Assembly (NCBI GenBank): GCA_029224185.1
Contig: CM055198.1
Coordinates: 3,215,675 to 3,279,674 of the forward strand
From: Karalla daura
Lineage: Eukaryota; Chordata; Actinopteri; Chaetodontiformes; Leiognathidae
Reading direction: 5' to 3'
Length of the DNA: 64,000 bases
Shown: positions 1-15,000 of the stretch, in pieces
Layout: every line of letters begins with the position of its first letter
Position numbering within the stretch: the first letter of the stretch is position 1
Made by a program: the position numbers and the translations under genes
The notes under the pieces: model-generated
Seen by the model: only the letters and a program-made list of their open reading frames with translations
Told to the model about the DNA's origin: nothing
The model's database searches: none

Positions 1-3000
1 GGAGGGGAAATAACAAGGCGCTATGACGGATCCCTGGCCGGGCCAAGAAGAGATACGCTTACGGCGGGGCGGCTGCCAGCGGGAGCACTCAGAACAAACA
101 CACACACGCGCGCACGCACACACACATACATGCAGGCAAGACGCTGAGAACTTTGCCCGGAGACGCGCAGGAATGAGATGCTCATAAAACATGCATGGTG
201 CAAACTGCAGCAGCAGGCCCAGCTGGGCACCGGTCAGGCTGAACGGGTTCAAACGGGTGCTGCATGTTAAGTCGCAGGGCGTTTTCACGTCGTTTGCATA
301 CAGGCCCTTGAAGATGTCATATATATATATATATATATATATGTATTTCGTATCAAAACGTCCATGAGAATGTCAGCTAAATGTATCTAAGGGTTGGTTT
401 TTTTCTGCTCCGGGTCACCGTAGAGAGGTTGTTTAGTCCCAATCCTAAAGATTTGAAGTCCAGTTCTTGTTTCGGATAACCTGTCAAATGTGGTCATATT
501 GTTCAAGGCTAAATATGAGGTTCACGGTGTTTTCTACCGGATGGCTCAAATGTGACACAACACTGGGGCATTCACTGAGGCTATCTTCGAGGATATCTTT
601 GTGAAAGGTAGCCGCACCCCCGATTCAGGTCGAGGGTGACATAGTCTCATGGGAGCTGTCAATTGAAAGATGAGTCTCAGCTTCCATATGGTGACATGTC
701 ATTACTGTGAAAACGATGCAGATTTTAAGCGAAAAACAGGTAAGATCACAAGCGAGTCCTTCGACCGGACTGATCACCATGTTTGTAACGGCAACGTGTC
801 TTTGCCTATGCTCGATCCACTTCCAGCATCCATTTATCAGTGAAAAAGGGCAATTTCTTTTTACCAGCTCAGCACATTCTTTGGCCCTTCCACCAAACAC
901 TGAGTAATCGCGATCCGCAGGGAATAACAAACGTTTAGGCCCGGCGGCGTGCTATTATTGAAGCCATATGCTGTCCCGGTATTGCGTAGCATGAAATTAA
1001 GATGCCGTTCCAGTCGCAGTCGAGAGTCCGCTGCTCAAAGCCTCGACACTTCTTCCAGGAAGAATGCCAGCTTTTTACTGCTGCGCAAACAGCCTCCTGT
1101 AAAACACACCGCCCCGCAGCCCCTCCACCCCGCCCCCCCCCCCCTCCCCCGCAACAATCCGGCCCATTCATGCGGCACGGGCCGGCCTGAAACCGGACCT
1201 TCAGGTGCTAAACGGTCCCCCCCGCAGGCCTCGTTGTCCCAGCGACAGAAGGTCAGCGTTGTGCGTCCGGTCCACCTCCGCGGAGGCAGGGAGCTCGGAC
1301 GCCGACGGGCGGAGGAAAAAAGGACAGCGCAGTACCTGGACATCGTCTGTAGTCGCCCGTGGTGGAGACGCCGCCTCCCTGCGGCACCATGCTCTTCATC
1401 CTGAAGGCCTCTTCAGGGTGGTTGAAGCGGAAGAAGGCGGACTGGCCGAGACACAGCATACAGCCTGGGAAAACAGAGCGGACGTTGCTTCGTTAGTTCG
1501 GGGGCCCCGCACAACGAAGGCCCGCATCTCCTCACGGGCGCCCAGGCTGTGCCCGCTCAGGCAGCACCACCGTGCAACACATGCAAACAACGGAGGCGGT
1601 GGGGGACACGGAGTCCTCCGTCGCCATGGAGAAGCGATGACAGACGACACCCGGAGATGCCGCCCTGATAAGAGGACAGCCGCAACTGTGAGAGGTAGTC
1701 AGGCAGGCCGACGTGTTACAATGTCGTCGCAGCTTGGCCCCGACACCAAACCCAGGTACTTTAAACTTCAACATCTCAAACTCCCGAGGCAGGAAGCTGC
1801 TGAAAAAAATGTAAATGAATGTTTAATTTATCATCAAAAAGGGTTAAAAAAAAAAAAAAAAACATCACAAAAGTCTGTCCCGTCTGATGTCGTGAAATCC
1901 CATCGGTATTGGCGGGCTATCTGATGAGCCTCGCCCTGACATCCTGTCTCTACAGGATGTGCATCCAATTAGGCCGATAAGATGCTCCAAAAGCTGCCGT
2001 TTCTAAACAAAGTGACGCTCGCATCTGTCGGCCCGTCACAGTCCGTCGGCTACGTCAGGCTTCCCGGAGCAGGCCGATCTCTAACGCGTCGGCACGTGCA
2101 TCCGTCGACCTCACGGTCGCATTGATCGTCGTCACAACGTGATCAAACCACGCCCCTCGGCTCCACAGTCTTTCACATGGTTGAGGATTCAAGAGCCTCA
2201 AAGGGAGATTTCCCTTGCGGATGACGCTCTGATGAACTCGCCGCAAGCCTCGTACCCCAAACGCAGTAAACAGACCCGAGGACGTCTTGATATGTCCACC
2301 ACCGATCGAACCCGACAGACACACCCCGGTCCCGTCTCTACGGTGCATCCTCCGCTCGGCGTCCCCGGTTGGAAACGTCAAGGTAATTCAGCTAATTTCA
2401 CGAGCTACGGGCCCGGCCCCTGATAACAGATCTCGTGTTTACTGCTCACTCAATATAGCTCCATTGTCCCGCTGCGGGGGTGGAGGGAGAGGTCTTCCGG
2501 CCGAGCGGAGATAAGATCCCCGCCCGGCTGTCGTCAGCCGCCAGGTAGAGACGGAACCTTCCCCATTGCACAAGGGGCGGCGTGGGCGACGCTCAGCGGA
2601 GCCAGGTGCACCCGATCGCATCGTCGTCATCATCATCATCATCATCGCATCATCGTCTGCAACACCGTGCAGATACAGACCCTTCCTATCCACTGGCAAA
2701 CCCACACGGGGAAGCTGTGCTCAAAACAATCACCTCTCTGCCCTTCATAAACATGGAGTCAGGGAGGGCTGTGGCTAGACTTCAGGATCAGCGTCAGGGG
2801 TCTGGAGGAGGACGGTCCCAAATCAGAACGGTTGTGTAGACATGTATAGGCTTACTGCTTTACATGCTGGTTGCAGGGTTAAATCTGACCGCGAAAATCG
2901 ATCTCGCCGTCCCCTCAACTGGGCACGTCCTCGACCCGGATGCGGACATCGGTGCTCGTCCGAGGTGTCCAGCTTTCCGCCCCCTAACACGCGCTCGCGT

Positions 3001-6000
3001 GTTTGCGCAGCCAGTTCAGACTCTATCGGTCGGACGGAAAAACCGCTGACGGCGGTGCAAAGCTCACCGCTTAAAATGATACTTCATCCCGGCACGATGA
3101 ATGCCACATGCCTGCGGAGGCATCCAAATGCAGCACTTTGCTTATTTGCATTAGTTTTTTTTCTCCTCCGGTCGTTTTCACCCAGGGTTACTGTATGGAG
3201 GGGGGGGGGGGGGGGGGGGGGGGGGAGAGAAGGGGCCCGCTTTTAACATTTCCATCAGCGTTTCCTTCAGCGGTCGCGACACCGTCCTCAACATAACTTT
3301 GGTCGGCTTTTTCCACCGCCGAAATCGTCTCTGTCGATGTGTGGAGCCGGTGCGTGCCATCAGTCTGGTAATGAGGGGGGGGGGGGGGGGACAAGAAGAT
3401 GCTGAATAGGAGGTTTGCAGGCCAGCCACCGGGACGTTAATACCGCGGTCTGGGGAGCCACGTCGGCTGCGCCGCCGCGTCGCCCGCCCCCCCCCCCCCC
3501 TTCACCTAGCTCCCGTTTCCTCCAGCCCTCCCTCCTCTTCCTCCCTCCTCCCTCCACCCCTCTGACTCACGGTGCCCGACTTGCACCGACACGATCCCCC
3601 TCCCGGCGGAGGTCGGTTCAGTCGCTCCCAACCCGAACGCCGGCGAGGAGAGACGAGCTGCAGGCGTCCGAGGTTGTATTGTCACAACATCACTTAAAAA
3701 CAGATCTGGAAGTGTTCTTTTTCCCTGTTGTTGGACTTCACCCCGCTGTTTGTTACAACATGTGTTCATTGGTCGGACTGCATTTAGAGTCCGCTGCGTG
3801 TTGCGAAATTACAGCATACACTGTACCAGAGTGGTAGGTGTTATTGTTATTCACCATGTATACCCTGCAACAACAACAATCCGCCCTGCTAATGAGCCCG
3901 CAAACATTCTTTGTATTTGTTTAGACAGCGTGAGTGCAAATACAGAAATTCTGCTCCAAACTAGGCCCAATGTGGTAAAAAGTCATTGGTTTTCTATATC
4001 TTCCGTTTCCATATTCGTATTGGCTTAATGCTGTCTTTGACAAGCACTACCACTATTTAGCTTCAGTTTCAGTGTGCGATTTCCTGGGTTTCCATTAAAA
4101 CCTGTGCCACAGAGCCTGTTACTCTGTTCCACTCCGCTCGAGTTGAAACACAACGCGAGGAGACACTTCTTCCCCCCAAACGCGATGTATTCAGCAGTGC
4201 TCCCCGCGGTCCCATTCCTGACGCGTGGTGACCGCTCCGAGACATCGCATTAATGCACACCGAGAGATACTGCGCACTCCCTGCACCGAGCATGTGTGTG
4301 TGCGTGCGTGCGTGCGTGTGCTGCAGGCTTGACAGATGAGGAGAGACGTTCCTCTTGCTCCTCACAGCTCCTCTCTCAGCAGAAAGCGCTGCTGGCAGCT
4401 GACACTCACTCCCTCCCTCCCTGAGCGGCTCCACTGCCGCCCCGGGGAGCCTGGGCCTGGGCCTGGGCATGTATGTATGCATGTGTGTGTGTAGTCACTG
4501 ACAGAAACGGGAAGCAAATGCACTCACGGTGGTTCTCCGCAGCAAATTCACTCAGATTCACTACGCCGCTGGGTTCGGCTTTCACCTTGACAGCGTGGAA
4601 TGCACAGGGCGGCGTTGTCAAGGGAAACCAGGCAACCGCTCGACAAACAGAGAGAGGCCGGCGCCTCGGGTCAATACGCAGGTTATCAGCCAGACAGGGA
4701 AAGTTCAACAGAGGAAGGATGAATGTCGTTATCATGCTTTCGACAAATGACCCATGCGGTTTTACGATGCCCCAAAGCTCCTCTTTGGCAGAGTTTCGAA
4801 CCTCGGACGGTACGTCTGTCTCGGGCAGAGCGTTTAGCCATGCGGGACGTTCCTGGCGCAGGAGCGCATGCCAGCTCACTGAAGATCAATAGGCATTGAT
4901 AAGTGGTTACGGGTGAGGGGAATATCTCTCCTCCGCTCCGATATCGGAGCGTGATTCTGAGCACGCCTGTCGCAGTTTTTCTCCCTCTTTGGGAAAACAT
5001 TGGCTCTTGAACCGACTCTGCGAACTAACTCTTATATCATCCAATTTTTTTTTTGGGGGGGGGGGGGGGCGGTAAATACGGGGAGGTTAGCCTCTGATTT
5101 ACGACTCACTCGCTGAACAAAACCGATGCCCGTCGGCCTGTCTGGTTCAGGCCCTCGGTGAAATGCTGCCACCGGAGTCCATTACTGCCTCCTGTCTCCT
5201 GGTGCCAATTAGCACTCATCAATACAGCCATTATAACGCAGCTCCGCCGCTTATCATGATGGAGCCTCCCGGGGCGTCCAGACAGTTCAGGGTCAGACAA
5301 TGGATTACGACGAAATGGAGTGGAGACCGATGGTCCCGAGAGGCCCCGAGCATTCAACCGGGCCCCCAGGAGGGCTCAGAATATGGAGATGCGCTAAACG
5401 GGGCCATGTATCATTTTCAGTGGGAGAGCAGGGGGCGTATCATAAATCATGTAGTTTTTCATTATGCAGCGTGTTGACACAGAGAAGCTGCCCCGCTTCA
5501 TTTCACAGTCGCGGGGATGAAAGGTAATTTAATGGAGACACCTGTACAGCCGCCGAGCCGGGCACGAGTGAAGTGGGAGGGGGACGTTCAACAACGTTCA
5601 GGGTGAGAGGGTAGAGAGGGTAGGCGAGTGAGCGGGAGCTTTATCTCTGGGCCTGCTCCCCCTCTCCTCCAAGCCTCTCCACCCCAGGCCGCGCGGGCCG
5701 TTATCATCGTTGTCTCCAGCGGCGGACGGATCCGCAGCAGACATGCCATTCTCATGTCGGAGAGGCGGGGGGATGGGGGGGAGGGGGTTAATGAGACCAG
5801 AGACCGCACGGAGAAATTAACCACGCCTCGAACCACTTTATTTAGCCTGGAAGAGATCCAAGCGGGAGACGCTCCGGGGACGAGCGGATCTTTCTGGCGC
5901 ACGCGTGAACGGCGCTCGTCTCGTCTTCCTAGCAACCTCGCGGCGGCTCTCAGTATTTGCCTACCTGTCCCCCGGAGCCAGCTGGGGCCCGTGACGTACA

Positions 6001-9000
6001 TCGCTGCCGGCTAGACGCCCCTATACATCCTCCCCCCCTAAAGCGTATCTCCTTCACACCCGCGCCGTCTCCCTGGGTGGCCCGAGCCAACTCTGGCTTT
6101 GACCTGTCAGCTCGATCCTCGAGTGTCAGGTTGTTTTCCAGGCCGATCAGTCAAGCCGGGACCTCTGGAGATCGTCGGGAAGAGGGGGGGGGGGGCAGTC
6201 CACCAAGCGTTTCGGATGCAAAGGTTCAGAATGTCAACGGCGAGGACGGAATGTGGAAACTTAAACAATTGGAGCGTTGGTGGAGAAACGTTTTCTGTGG
6301 CTTTCGTTCGGATGGAATGCCACTGACATGGGTTTCTGCTGATTAGGATCTGCACATTTCTGCTGAAGTTTGTAATGCTGAGGCTGACAGTTTTGGTCTC
6401 TGCAGGGACACAACTCAGAATCAGAGTCATGTTTAACTGGTTATATGATTGTAATGTGGCCTCAAGTCTCTTTGCCCTTTTGATGAAAATGAAAATATGG
6501 ATTTTTTCCCCTGCACCTTTGTCTATCCAGAATACAGTGGTATTTGGCCACTGAAAGCTGTGTAATAAACAAGGCCAACATGTTTTGGACAACTTAACCA
6601 AACATGAGGCTGTCCCACTGAAGGGTTAGGGTTAGGGTTGACGTTAAGGTTAGGGCTAGTGACACAAACATATTTTCTACCTACACCTTTGTTAGGATTG
6701 AGGTGTGTAGGGGGGAAAACCAGATTGGATGTGTTTTAAACACTCCCAGGCGATACCTGCCATGGTACTACTACGTAGAGTGGAACACACTGCTGAGTTC
6801 ACTGAAGTCAAAGAGGCGGCAGGGGTACATATAGCTGCCCCTACAGCTGTGACATCCATTCCCGCGAGGTAACAACATTTGGAACTCCACACATGCACAC
6901 CGTAAGCACTCTGCTCAGGTACTCCGATACCCTCCGTAACACCGTCAGTCCTCATCAAGTCCTCTCCACAGAAAGTAAAGAGTAAAATTTGTGCAGCGCA
7001 CTCCAGAAACTAATACGAAACCCCCGTCTCTTATTTGTTATTGGTTGATGGTCCTCGTGAGGACACTATAGCTGTACTGCACATATTCAGAGCCTTTCAC
7101 GGCGTCGGGGGAAATGCAATGCAAATGACTGGGCCGAAATTCTTGCTGCATGACGCGAAGCTTGCGGCCGCAAATAGCCGACGTCTTCCTCCCGGTGGAA
7201 AGCTTTCTCCGGGGGAAGGCGTCCAGCCCCGGCATCACCTCTGGATACGGCTGGATCCTCTTCCCGGTTTCAACAACGCGCCCGCTTCCTACCCGTCACC
7301 GGCAGTCCATTAGCCGGCCTTCTGGACCGGGACGTGCTCGGTTTCACTGCTGTGCTCAGGAGATGGGTTCCACATCTGGCGGAGCGGCATTGGCCGGAGT
7401 TATTTTAAAAGCACACCAGTATCTCCTCTGATTCCCTCTCTCCCCTCCTACACTAGAACCCTCTGACCTGGGATAAGCACCAGCCAGGAGTCTTCCCAGG
7501 ATTATCTCTCTCCCACTCTCTCCCACTCTCTCTCTCCCTCTCTCTCTCTCTCTGAGGCTTGCCTCAGCTCAGCCCAAACATCCAAGAAACTGTTTAATCA
7601 ACAGGAAAATATGACACATTGACATTTTAGGTAATTACAATGAAGTCATATAGGAAAAGACAAGCAATGGTGGTAAAAATGGATTGGCTTCTTGGAGAGT
7701 GGGGTGATTGGAAGTGTGTGTGTGTGTGTGTGCGCGTGTACAGGCTGTGAAATTCCCCTACCTCCAGTTAATCAGTTAGATTGATTTCCTATTTCTCCCT
7801 CAACAGTGCAGGGGCAGTGGTCTAATCACAGCCTTCATCACACTGAGTGCACTCTGGGTATTAGTGCAAGAGCAGCATCTTTTGAGCCCCCCCCCCCCTG
7901 CTCTGTGGCCATACACTGGCTCCACTCTACCCAGAGAGAAAGTCATATTTGTGGGGAGGGGGGGGGTGCGAGCGAAAGTGCTGCGTTGAAGTATCGGAGG
8001 GCTGCCATCCATTCTGCCGTGTCTTCATCTACATAGAGCTTTCCATATGGCCCATGTTCGGGAGTGAGGACGCCGAGATCATCGGTACCTTCAGCCAAGG
8101 ACGCCACAACCCCATTCTCTAATAAAACTGCAGGAGCAGCCACACTAAGTGGATTATAGCACCCATACTGTAATGCAAACAAGGACTGCGGAGATCGCCC
8201 CAAGGTGAAAAGCTATATATAGCACATGTCAGTCAGAGAGTGACAGCTTTCATCCTTAGCAATGTGGAAGGATGGACTATGTGTGCAGAAGATGGAGAAG
8301 ATGTCCATAAGAAGTCCATACCTAACAGAAAAGTGAAAGGAAACACAATTCTTTCCATTTCTGAATGAAGGGGATTGGGTCTCGATCCTTAAAGAGCAGT
8401 GACTGTATGTATGCCTGCTATGTAGCATATGTATGTATGTAACATAACTTGTTCTCTAACCTGACCAAAGCTTGAGTTCAGGATACGATTCGACAGTGGA
8501 AATGATATCTGACTTACTGTAAGTGGGTTCCAGGCCCGCGGGGAGAACATAGTTTGCCAGTGTGAGAGTTACTACAAAGGTCTGCCTTCTTCATAACGTC
8601 GCTCGCTTGGACGGAAACACAGGCTCCGGTCGAAGCAAGGTCATCGCAATCGTTATTCACACGCAAATCTAAGCGGGCGGCATTTAGAACTGCCTCCGCT
8701 GAGCGGGTTTCCCTGGACGCCTCGATAGAAATAGAAATAGAAATAGAGAGATCGTTCCATGTGGAACGGTAGGGGCCCGTGCGACCGGAGCGCCTGCAGC
8801 GTGGTAGCCGGGCTGACAGCAGAGATGGCCGCAAGCCGCGGGATCACTCGGGCCACTCTGGCTTTAATGCCAGACCGGGCCCCCGGGGTCCTGCGGCATT
8901 TAAAGCAGAGGTGGTTAGCGGGGGGCGGGCCCCCCCCCCCGCTCGGCCTCGACCTATCTGCGGGGCGTCCGATCCTCCGTCGTCCTCCATCCTCCAGCCC

Positions 9001-12000
9001 CGAGAGCGCTTCCCAGAAGATTAGATCGGGGAGAGGGGGGGGGGGGGGGGGGGGGGGGCCAGGAGGCCCTCACGCACAGTCAGGAGACGGCGCCGACGTC
9101 AGAGCGCCCGACAAAGGGCCCCGTTGTGGGAGAAACGCTCCCACGGCGTCCGGCCGTCTGGGAGCGCCGCCGCACGTCATTCCCGCCAGTTCGAAAACTG
9201 GAGTTTTCTCCGGAAGAAATGGATAGCGCCGGATACCTCCCGATGGTGGTACTCTTATCCGAGGGAGCGGAGAGATGATCGTCTCCAGGGCTTCTGAACA
9301 GGTCGGCCGGGTCAGCCGGCTGCAGCCGAGACCGCGAGCCCGGTGGTTTTTCAAGGGGACGCCATCTTTGAAAGGTCAAAACGGAGACGGAAACCGAGGC
9401 AGGCAGCTCCGGGCCGACGAGGCTGAACCCCCCCGGGCATCTCCAGATATTTCTCCAGAGTCGGGAGCCGCTGGATTAGATTGCGCAATGTGCCCGATTG
9501 TGAAACCCAAGCACAGGAAAGAACGGACCGTCTGGGACAATTGTGTCAACGTGTTGTTTTTTCTTCCCTGACCGAACTCCGAATACAGCCTCTCGGTTGA
9601 TGATGTCATTTCTTCTTCCCGAAGTCACGCGGCGCGGCTTTGAGGTCACTTAAAACCCCGCTCGACGTGGGGATCGAACCCCGCCTGAGAGGGAGCTCAT
9701 AACGTATTCGTCGTATCTGCCCACAGCTATTTACAGCACGCAGTGTAGTCCAATCTCCTCTAAAAGCTTAAAGAGAGAAAAGAAAAGATCGAAAAAGGGG
9801 GCAGCTTGCTCCCCCGTCTGGAGCGTTCCACCGGACGCCTGAGGGCGAACCCTGCCGTCATTCGAGGGGCGTCGAAACCCGCAGTCAAACTTCCGCACTC
9901 TCCCCTCTCACCGGCGGTCACCTCGTGACGAGGGGAGGCCTCGCAAAACAAAGGCACGTCATGTAAAGACGACACAAAGGGATGCCCAAAACCGTGGCCC
10001 ACGGTTGCTATGGAGCGCCGCTGGTTTACAGCCTCGCCAAAGGCCAGCGGAGGAAAAAGCCCGGCGGTGAATCGGTGACTGTCTGACGCCATCACACACA
10101 CACACGCACACACGCACACACACACACGCACGCCAGAGGAAGATAGACCGTAGTGCCTAGGCAGGAGGAGGCATCGTGGGGGAAAGGAGATGACTTCATC
10201 ACATTTTCTCAACCACCTTTTTAGCACTGCTCATAGGCACATTCAATGTTTCAGCTACTACCTTCTCGAGTAATCCATTAGCTGTTGGGTCGGGGGAAAC
10301 TATGCGGAGAGAGAGAGCAAAAGCCGTTTCACGAGGGCCAGGGTGGGGTCCCCGAATGCCTTATTTCTGGCCTCGCCCCAACAACATTCAGTTTCCCGTC
10401 AACAAAGTTCAGAGAGAAGAAGAGAAGAGACACTTCTCAAAACCTCTCGAACTTCTCGAACGATTCACTTTTCAACGCTTAAATCAATTCGTTGATTATT
10501 TCACCATCAATTGCTTTCATTTGTCAAGAAATGGACAACAGTTCAGTTAGTGGTCCAGAGGTTTTTCTTTTTAGTTATATCCATTCACGCTTCCAAATGA
10601 GTGGGACCCTGTGGCTTACAGTCTGGTGCGTTCGTGTTTTTTCACAGCCCTGTTTTTGTTTCCGCTTCTGTTGTTTTATGTGTAATCCGCCGCCGCCGCC
10701 CCGGGGCCCGGGGCCCGAACACGCAACGGTTGCGGCATCCACGGCGAGGAAGCTTGCCGCTGTTTTTTTTCGACCGCGCCGGGCCCGCGTCGCCGTCTGA
10801 CGCAAGCGTGTCACGGGGCCGTTAATGGCGCTACAAAGGCCCGAACGGGCGCGTAATTAACTCGAAAAGAATGTGACACTCGTAATTAAAAAGAGGGGGG
10901 CTTTTAATGAAGGCCCTGATGAAAGGCCCCTCCCCCGCAACTCCAGTAAACCTATGCAGGGGAGGGGAAAAGGTTTCCCAGTCAGCTTCATTCGAAGATC
11001 AGACCGTGCTGAGAAAGTGACTCCAACTCGCACTCTCTGGCTTTGGCATCTTTGGGTCTAACGCTCTCGCAACGTGTGCGGTTGCACTGTCCACACGATT
11101 CCAGGAGGTGCACGTCTCCAGGTGGGACGTGCGCATGCTGCAGCCTCCCGCAGGCCGCCAGCTGCCCGCTCGGCTGGACGCTCCGCGCGGCAACGTGTTG
11201 GACGGATGGTTAGCGCTTGCCTGAACAGATGTTCCCTCACACACACATACCACCCCCCCTCCTTTCCTCCTTCCACCTGCACCCCTCTCTCCTCTTCTTT
11301 TGTCCGAACAGCTACAGCCAATCGCCCCCACCCCCCCCCACCACCCCCCCCCCCCCCCCCCCCCACCCGTCGCTAGACATGCTCCCGCAGGCAGATGGCC
11401 GCAGGATCAATCAGCTTCAGGCCGGGCTGAACGCCTCTGTCTTTTCTCTTGCGTCTTTATGCGTCTCGACAATCACTTTCAGCCCACACTTGTTGCGGCG
11501 TGCATCTGGCCGCATCCTGCTCCGCATGACAGAGCTCTCTGGTCTCAGCACAGAGGATAGAGAACACTGGCCTCCTCAGCAGAATCGCTCTTACAGTTAC
11601 GGTTCATTCCCCCCACAGGCCTGCCGCCTTTTCAGCCTGATCTGGCAACCCGGTCAGCAGGCTATCTTTATTAATAGATAACATTCACTAGAATATTCAG
11701 ACAGTATTCAACGAAGGTCGACGTGTTTTTTCCCCTTAAGGCGCACCTTCGTTTCATTGTGTCTGCTTCAAAGTCAACTTGAGTGGCGTCCCTGTATTCC
11801 CTGTGCCACAAAACGTTCCACTTTGTTCCACTCATCCTAAACGTGGCCCTAAGGCAGCTATTTCTCGGGAACCAAGACTGTTCAAATATTACTTCTATTT
11901 AAGACTGGGACCTGGAATGTGACATCGTCGGTGGGTTGTAAGAAGACCACAGTGCAAACACGAGCGCGTCCGACAATCGCTCCTTGTTCCCTCTCCAACT

Positions 12001-15000
12001 ACTGGTATACACCGGAGTAGACGCAGAAGAGTCCACCCATGGAGGAGTCATCTTTGTTTCGCCCCTGCAGGTGAAGACTTGCACCACGGTATTCTCACAC
12101 CTCTAAGATGAGAGCTATTACACTGCAGAGTGTCTGTAGACAGACACAGGCATGTGTGTGTGTGTGTGTGTGTGTGTGTTATGTGTGTGGACACTGGCCT
12201 TTTTGTTCCCTTGCTGGAATTATCCGGGCCTGTATATAGAGCATAAAGTTCACGCTCGGAATGAGGACAGCCCAATAACTTGGCAGGGGGTACATTTAGT
12301 GCTACCCAGTGAATTCAGACATTGTCCATTCTTCTAATGTGGCTGGGGTCCTGCTCTGTCCTCCGGGGCTATATAAACCCTCACATTTCTAGTCACCTCT
12401 TAACTCTGAACACGCATACGATGACGGTGAAGACACTTCTCTGTTAAGAAAGCCCGATTTGGATATTATACCCTAATAGACACATTTTTGTCGCAGATTC
12501 TAAATATGTAATAATACATTTTCCTGCACCACCTCTGGTCACCTAGATAGGGTATACCCCTAAATATTAGTTGCAACAAAGAAAGATGGTCGTGTTCTTA
12601 TACGAAATCTAAATCTGACACAAGAAAGATCAGAGGGAGCAATGTACTAATCAAATGTGCCAAACAGATATAGTATCAGCCATATGTGGCCAATCAACGT
12701 TAATGCATTTCTTCAATAAAACTTTTTTAGGCTTTATTTCCATAGAAAAACCTCTAGAATAATTACCTGAGAGGAATACAGATATGTTTTTTTGGAGCTC
12801 TGTCTTTTGTTTTGTTTTTTGTTTTTTTCATTTCTTCCAAAGGAAATGACTTCAGCTGCACTCAGGGATACTGGCTTTCACGGGCAACAAAGTTTCAGTG
12901 CGAGCGCGAACCAAGGCACCGGCATATTTGCGGTGTTTAACCGGTGTCTCGTCTGAACACGCTGCCCTGACCTTGGTGAGGTGAGAGGATGTAAGGGTCA
13001 CAGACCGTGTCAACAACAACATGCAGGAACACACACACACGTACACACTGGGAGGGTGTATGCACACCAGCTGCCGCAGCCCCTTTCCTCTCCCTCTCTC
13101 TCTCTCTCTCCACATATATGAGATGAAATGAGATGAGATGCCCCCGACATCGCTGACACATGTGCGAGCCCTGCTCGGAGCCCGCTGGGAGGCCACATCA
13201 CAATCGCAGCAGCCGGACGACTGTTTGCAGAGGGGCTTCTCCCGGACTCCCCACATCCTCTCCGCACAAAGGGGTCAACGCAATGTGTCACAGATGACAG
13301 ATGTGCAGGGAGGGGGTGGCCACACTTCTATCACAGCGGCTCCTGGGTCTAGAGAGACGCAGGCTATGCTCAGGGCTCCCAGGCCCTCCAGCCCCCCGAA
13401 TAAGCAGAATGCATGACAGGGAAGCTCTTTTTCTATTCCAGTTGCCAGCCCTGCTTAGGTCACATTGGCAACCAGGAATAGCCGTGTAACAGTAGCCCGG
13501 CACAGTGAGGTGTGCTCCCGCAGCCCTGGCACTGGATGTGTTTGTAGCCTATAAACAGAACTCACATGGAGGCACAAGTAACGGTGACTGGGTGGCACTG
13601 GCTGGGGGGCAGGTGTTCACACTGCCGAATCCCCTCCGCACAGTCAACAGTTTGGCAATTCATTCTAATCAGGCAAAAACCCACTCGACCTTAAAGTGAC
13701 TTTTAGAACTCAAATAAGTCAGACGCGTATTTTGAAGCATTCGGCATACAAAACCATGTAAAGCAGCCGTTGCTACGAGCTAGAACAGTGTTTTAGTAAT
13801 GCTCCAACACGAGGCAGCAGTCGCTCTAGGAGGGAATCTTATGCGAGTGATCAGGGTGTGAAGAGCAGGCACAAACACGACCAGAAGTGGGTCTGACTCA
13901 ATAAAGTTTAGCCGAATTGAGCAGAAACTACCACTGATGCATATGAACTCGGCAGGAAAGTTACAGGACGTGATATTTACCACGACGGAAGGAAAGAGAT
14001 GAAATTGTTGGACTTGTAAGTGGAGTTTGGCGCGAGCTGTTACACTCCCACGACCACGACTCTCAAGGAAGAAAACACGTCTTAAACAACATTAGCGACT
14101 GGTCCCAGCAGTGAGGCTTCCCCGGTCGGTAAAGAGCACTCTGGTCGACTGGTAGTGACCGTGTTACGGCTCCTATCTAACCGCTAATTACACAGCAAAG
14201 TGGCGAGAACAAACCCACTTACTTTAAGTGTAATGAATGACGCTCCTCTCTGGCTGCTCCGCAGTTTTCATCGCTCTGCTCCTTTAAACACAGCCACGTG
14301 TTTTTCTCCCACTTTTCTGACAATCACTGGCGAACAACAGCACACTTTATGGGGGGTTTTGTCCCTGGCAGGCTTTTGTTATGATAATCCCCCCCCCCCT
14401 CCCAAAAAAAGCCGGTAGACTCTAATATATGAATGTCCACAATGGGAGCTGTCTGCCTGGCCGGACCACTTGTTCCCAACACGCCACCTTCATCCACTGC
14501 TGCTTCATCCCAGTTCATTCAGAGGATCAGGACTTTGGAGGCATTGTAATCGGCCGTGGCCATTGTCTCCGAGGCTGCTACTGACGCAGGGAAGACGCGC
14601 TACCTCGGTGTGGAGGGGATCCACATAGAAACAGCTGGCTCACACTCACGTCTCGGGGAGGGGAGGAGGAGGATGAGGAGGAGGGAGGAGGGCTGTCACA
14701 GAGGAGGAGGTGGAGCAGAGAGGGAGGGAGGTGGGGATCCTCAGTCGGAGGAGGGGGGAGGGAGCGCATCTCAAGGAATCGGGAGCCAACAGATGAGCAA
14801 CAATGCGAGCCTTGGATCATCGTTCAGTGAGTCATGTCGTGATTTTTCTATGGCAGCACTGCGAGGAGTGGCTCCCTTTGATCGCTCCGTGAAAGAGCAA
14901 AGGTGAGGCCACGAATGTGACCAGACATCTGTTTGAGAGTCATAAATACACAGATTAAAGGGAGTGTTGAGGACAACCCTTTGTGATAAGTTCCGTACGA

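Noticed and set aside
1205..1924. 239-codon open frame on the plus strand
   Set aside because: It lies antisense over the phldb1 FHA exon, has no recognisable domain, and ends in a poly-A run.
9655..9690. tRNA-like B box (GGGGTTCGATCCCC on the minus strand)
   Set aside because: The T-loop motif is good, but there is no matching A box, anticodon arm or acceptor stem at the proper distance.
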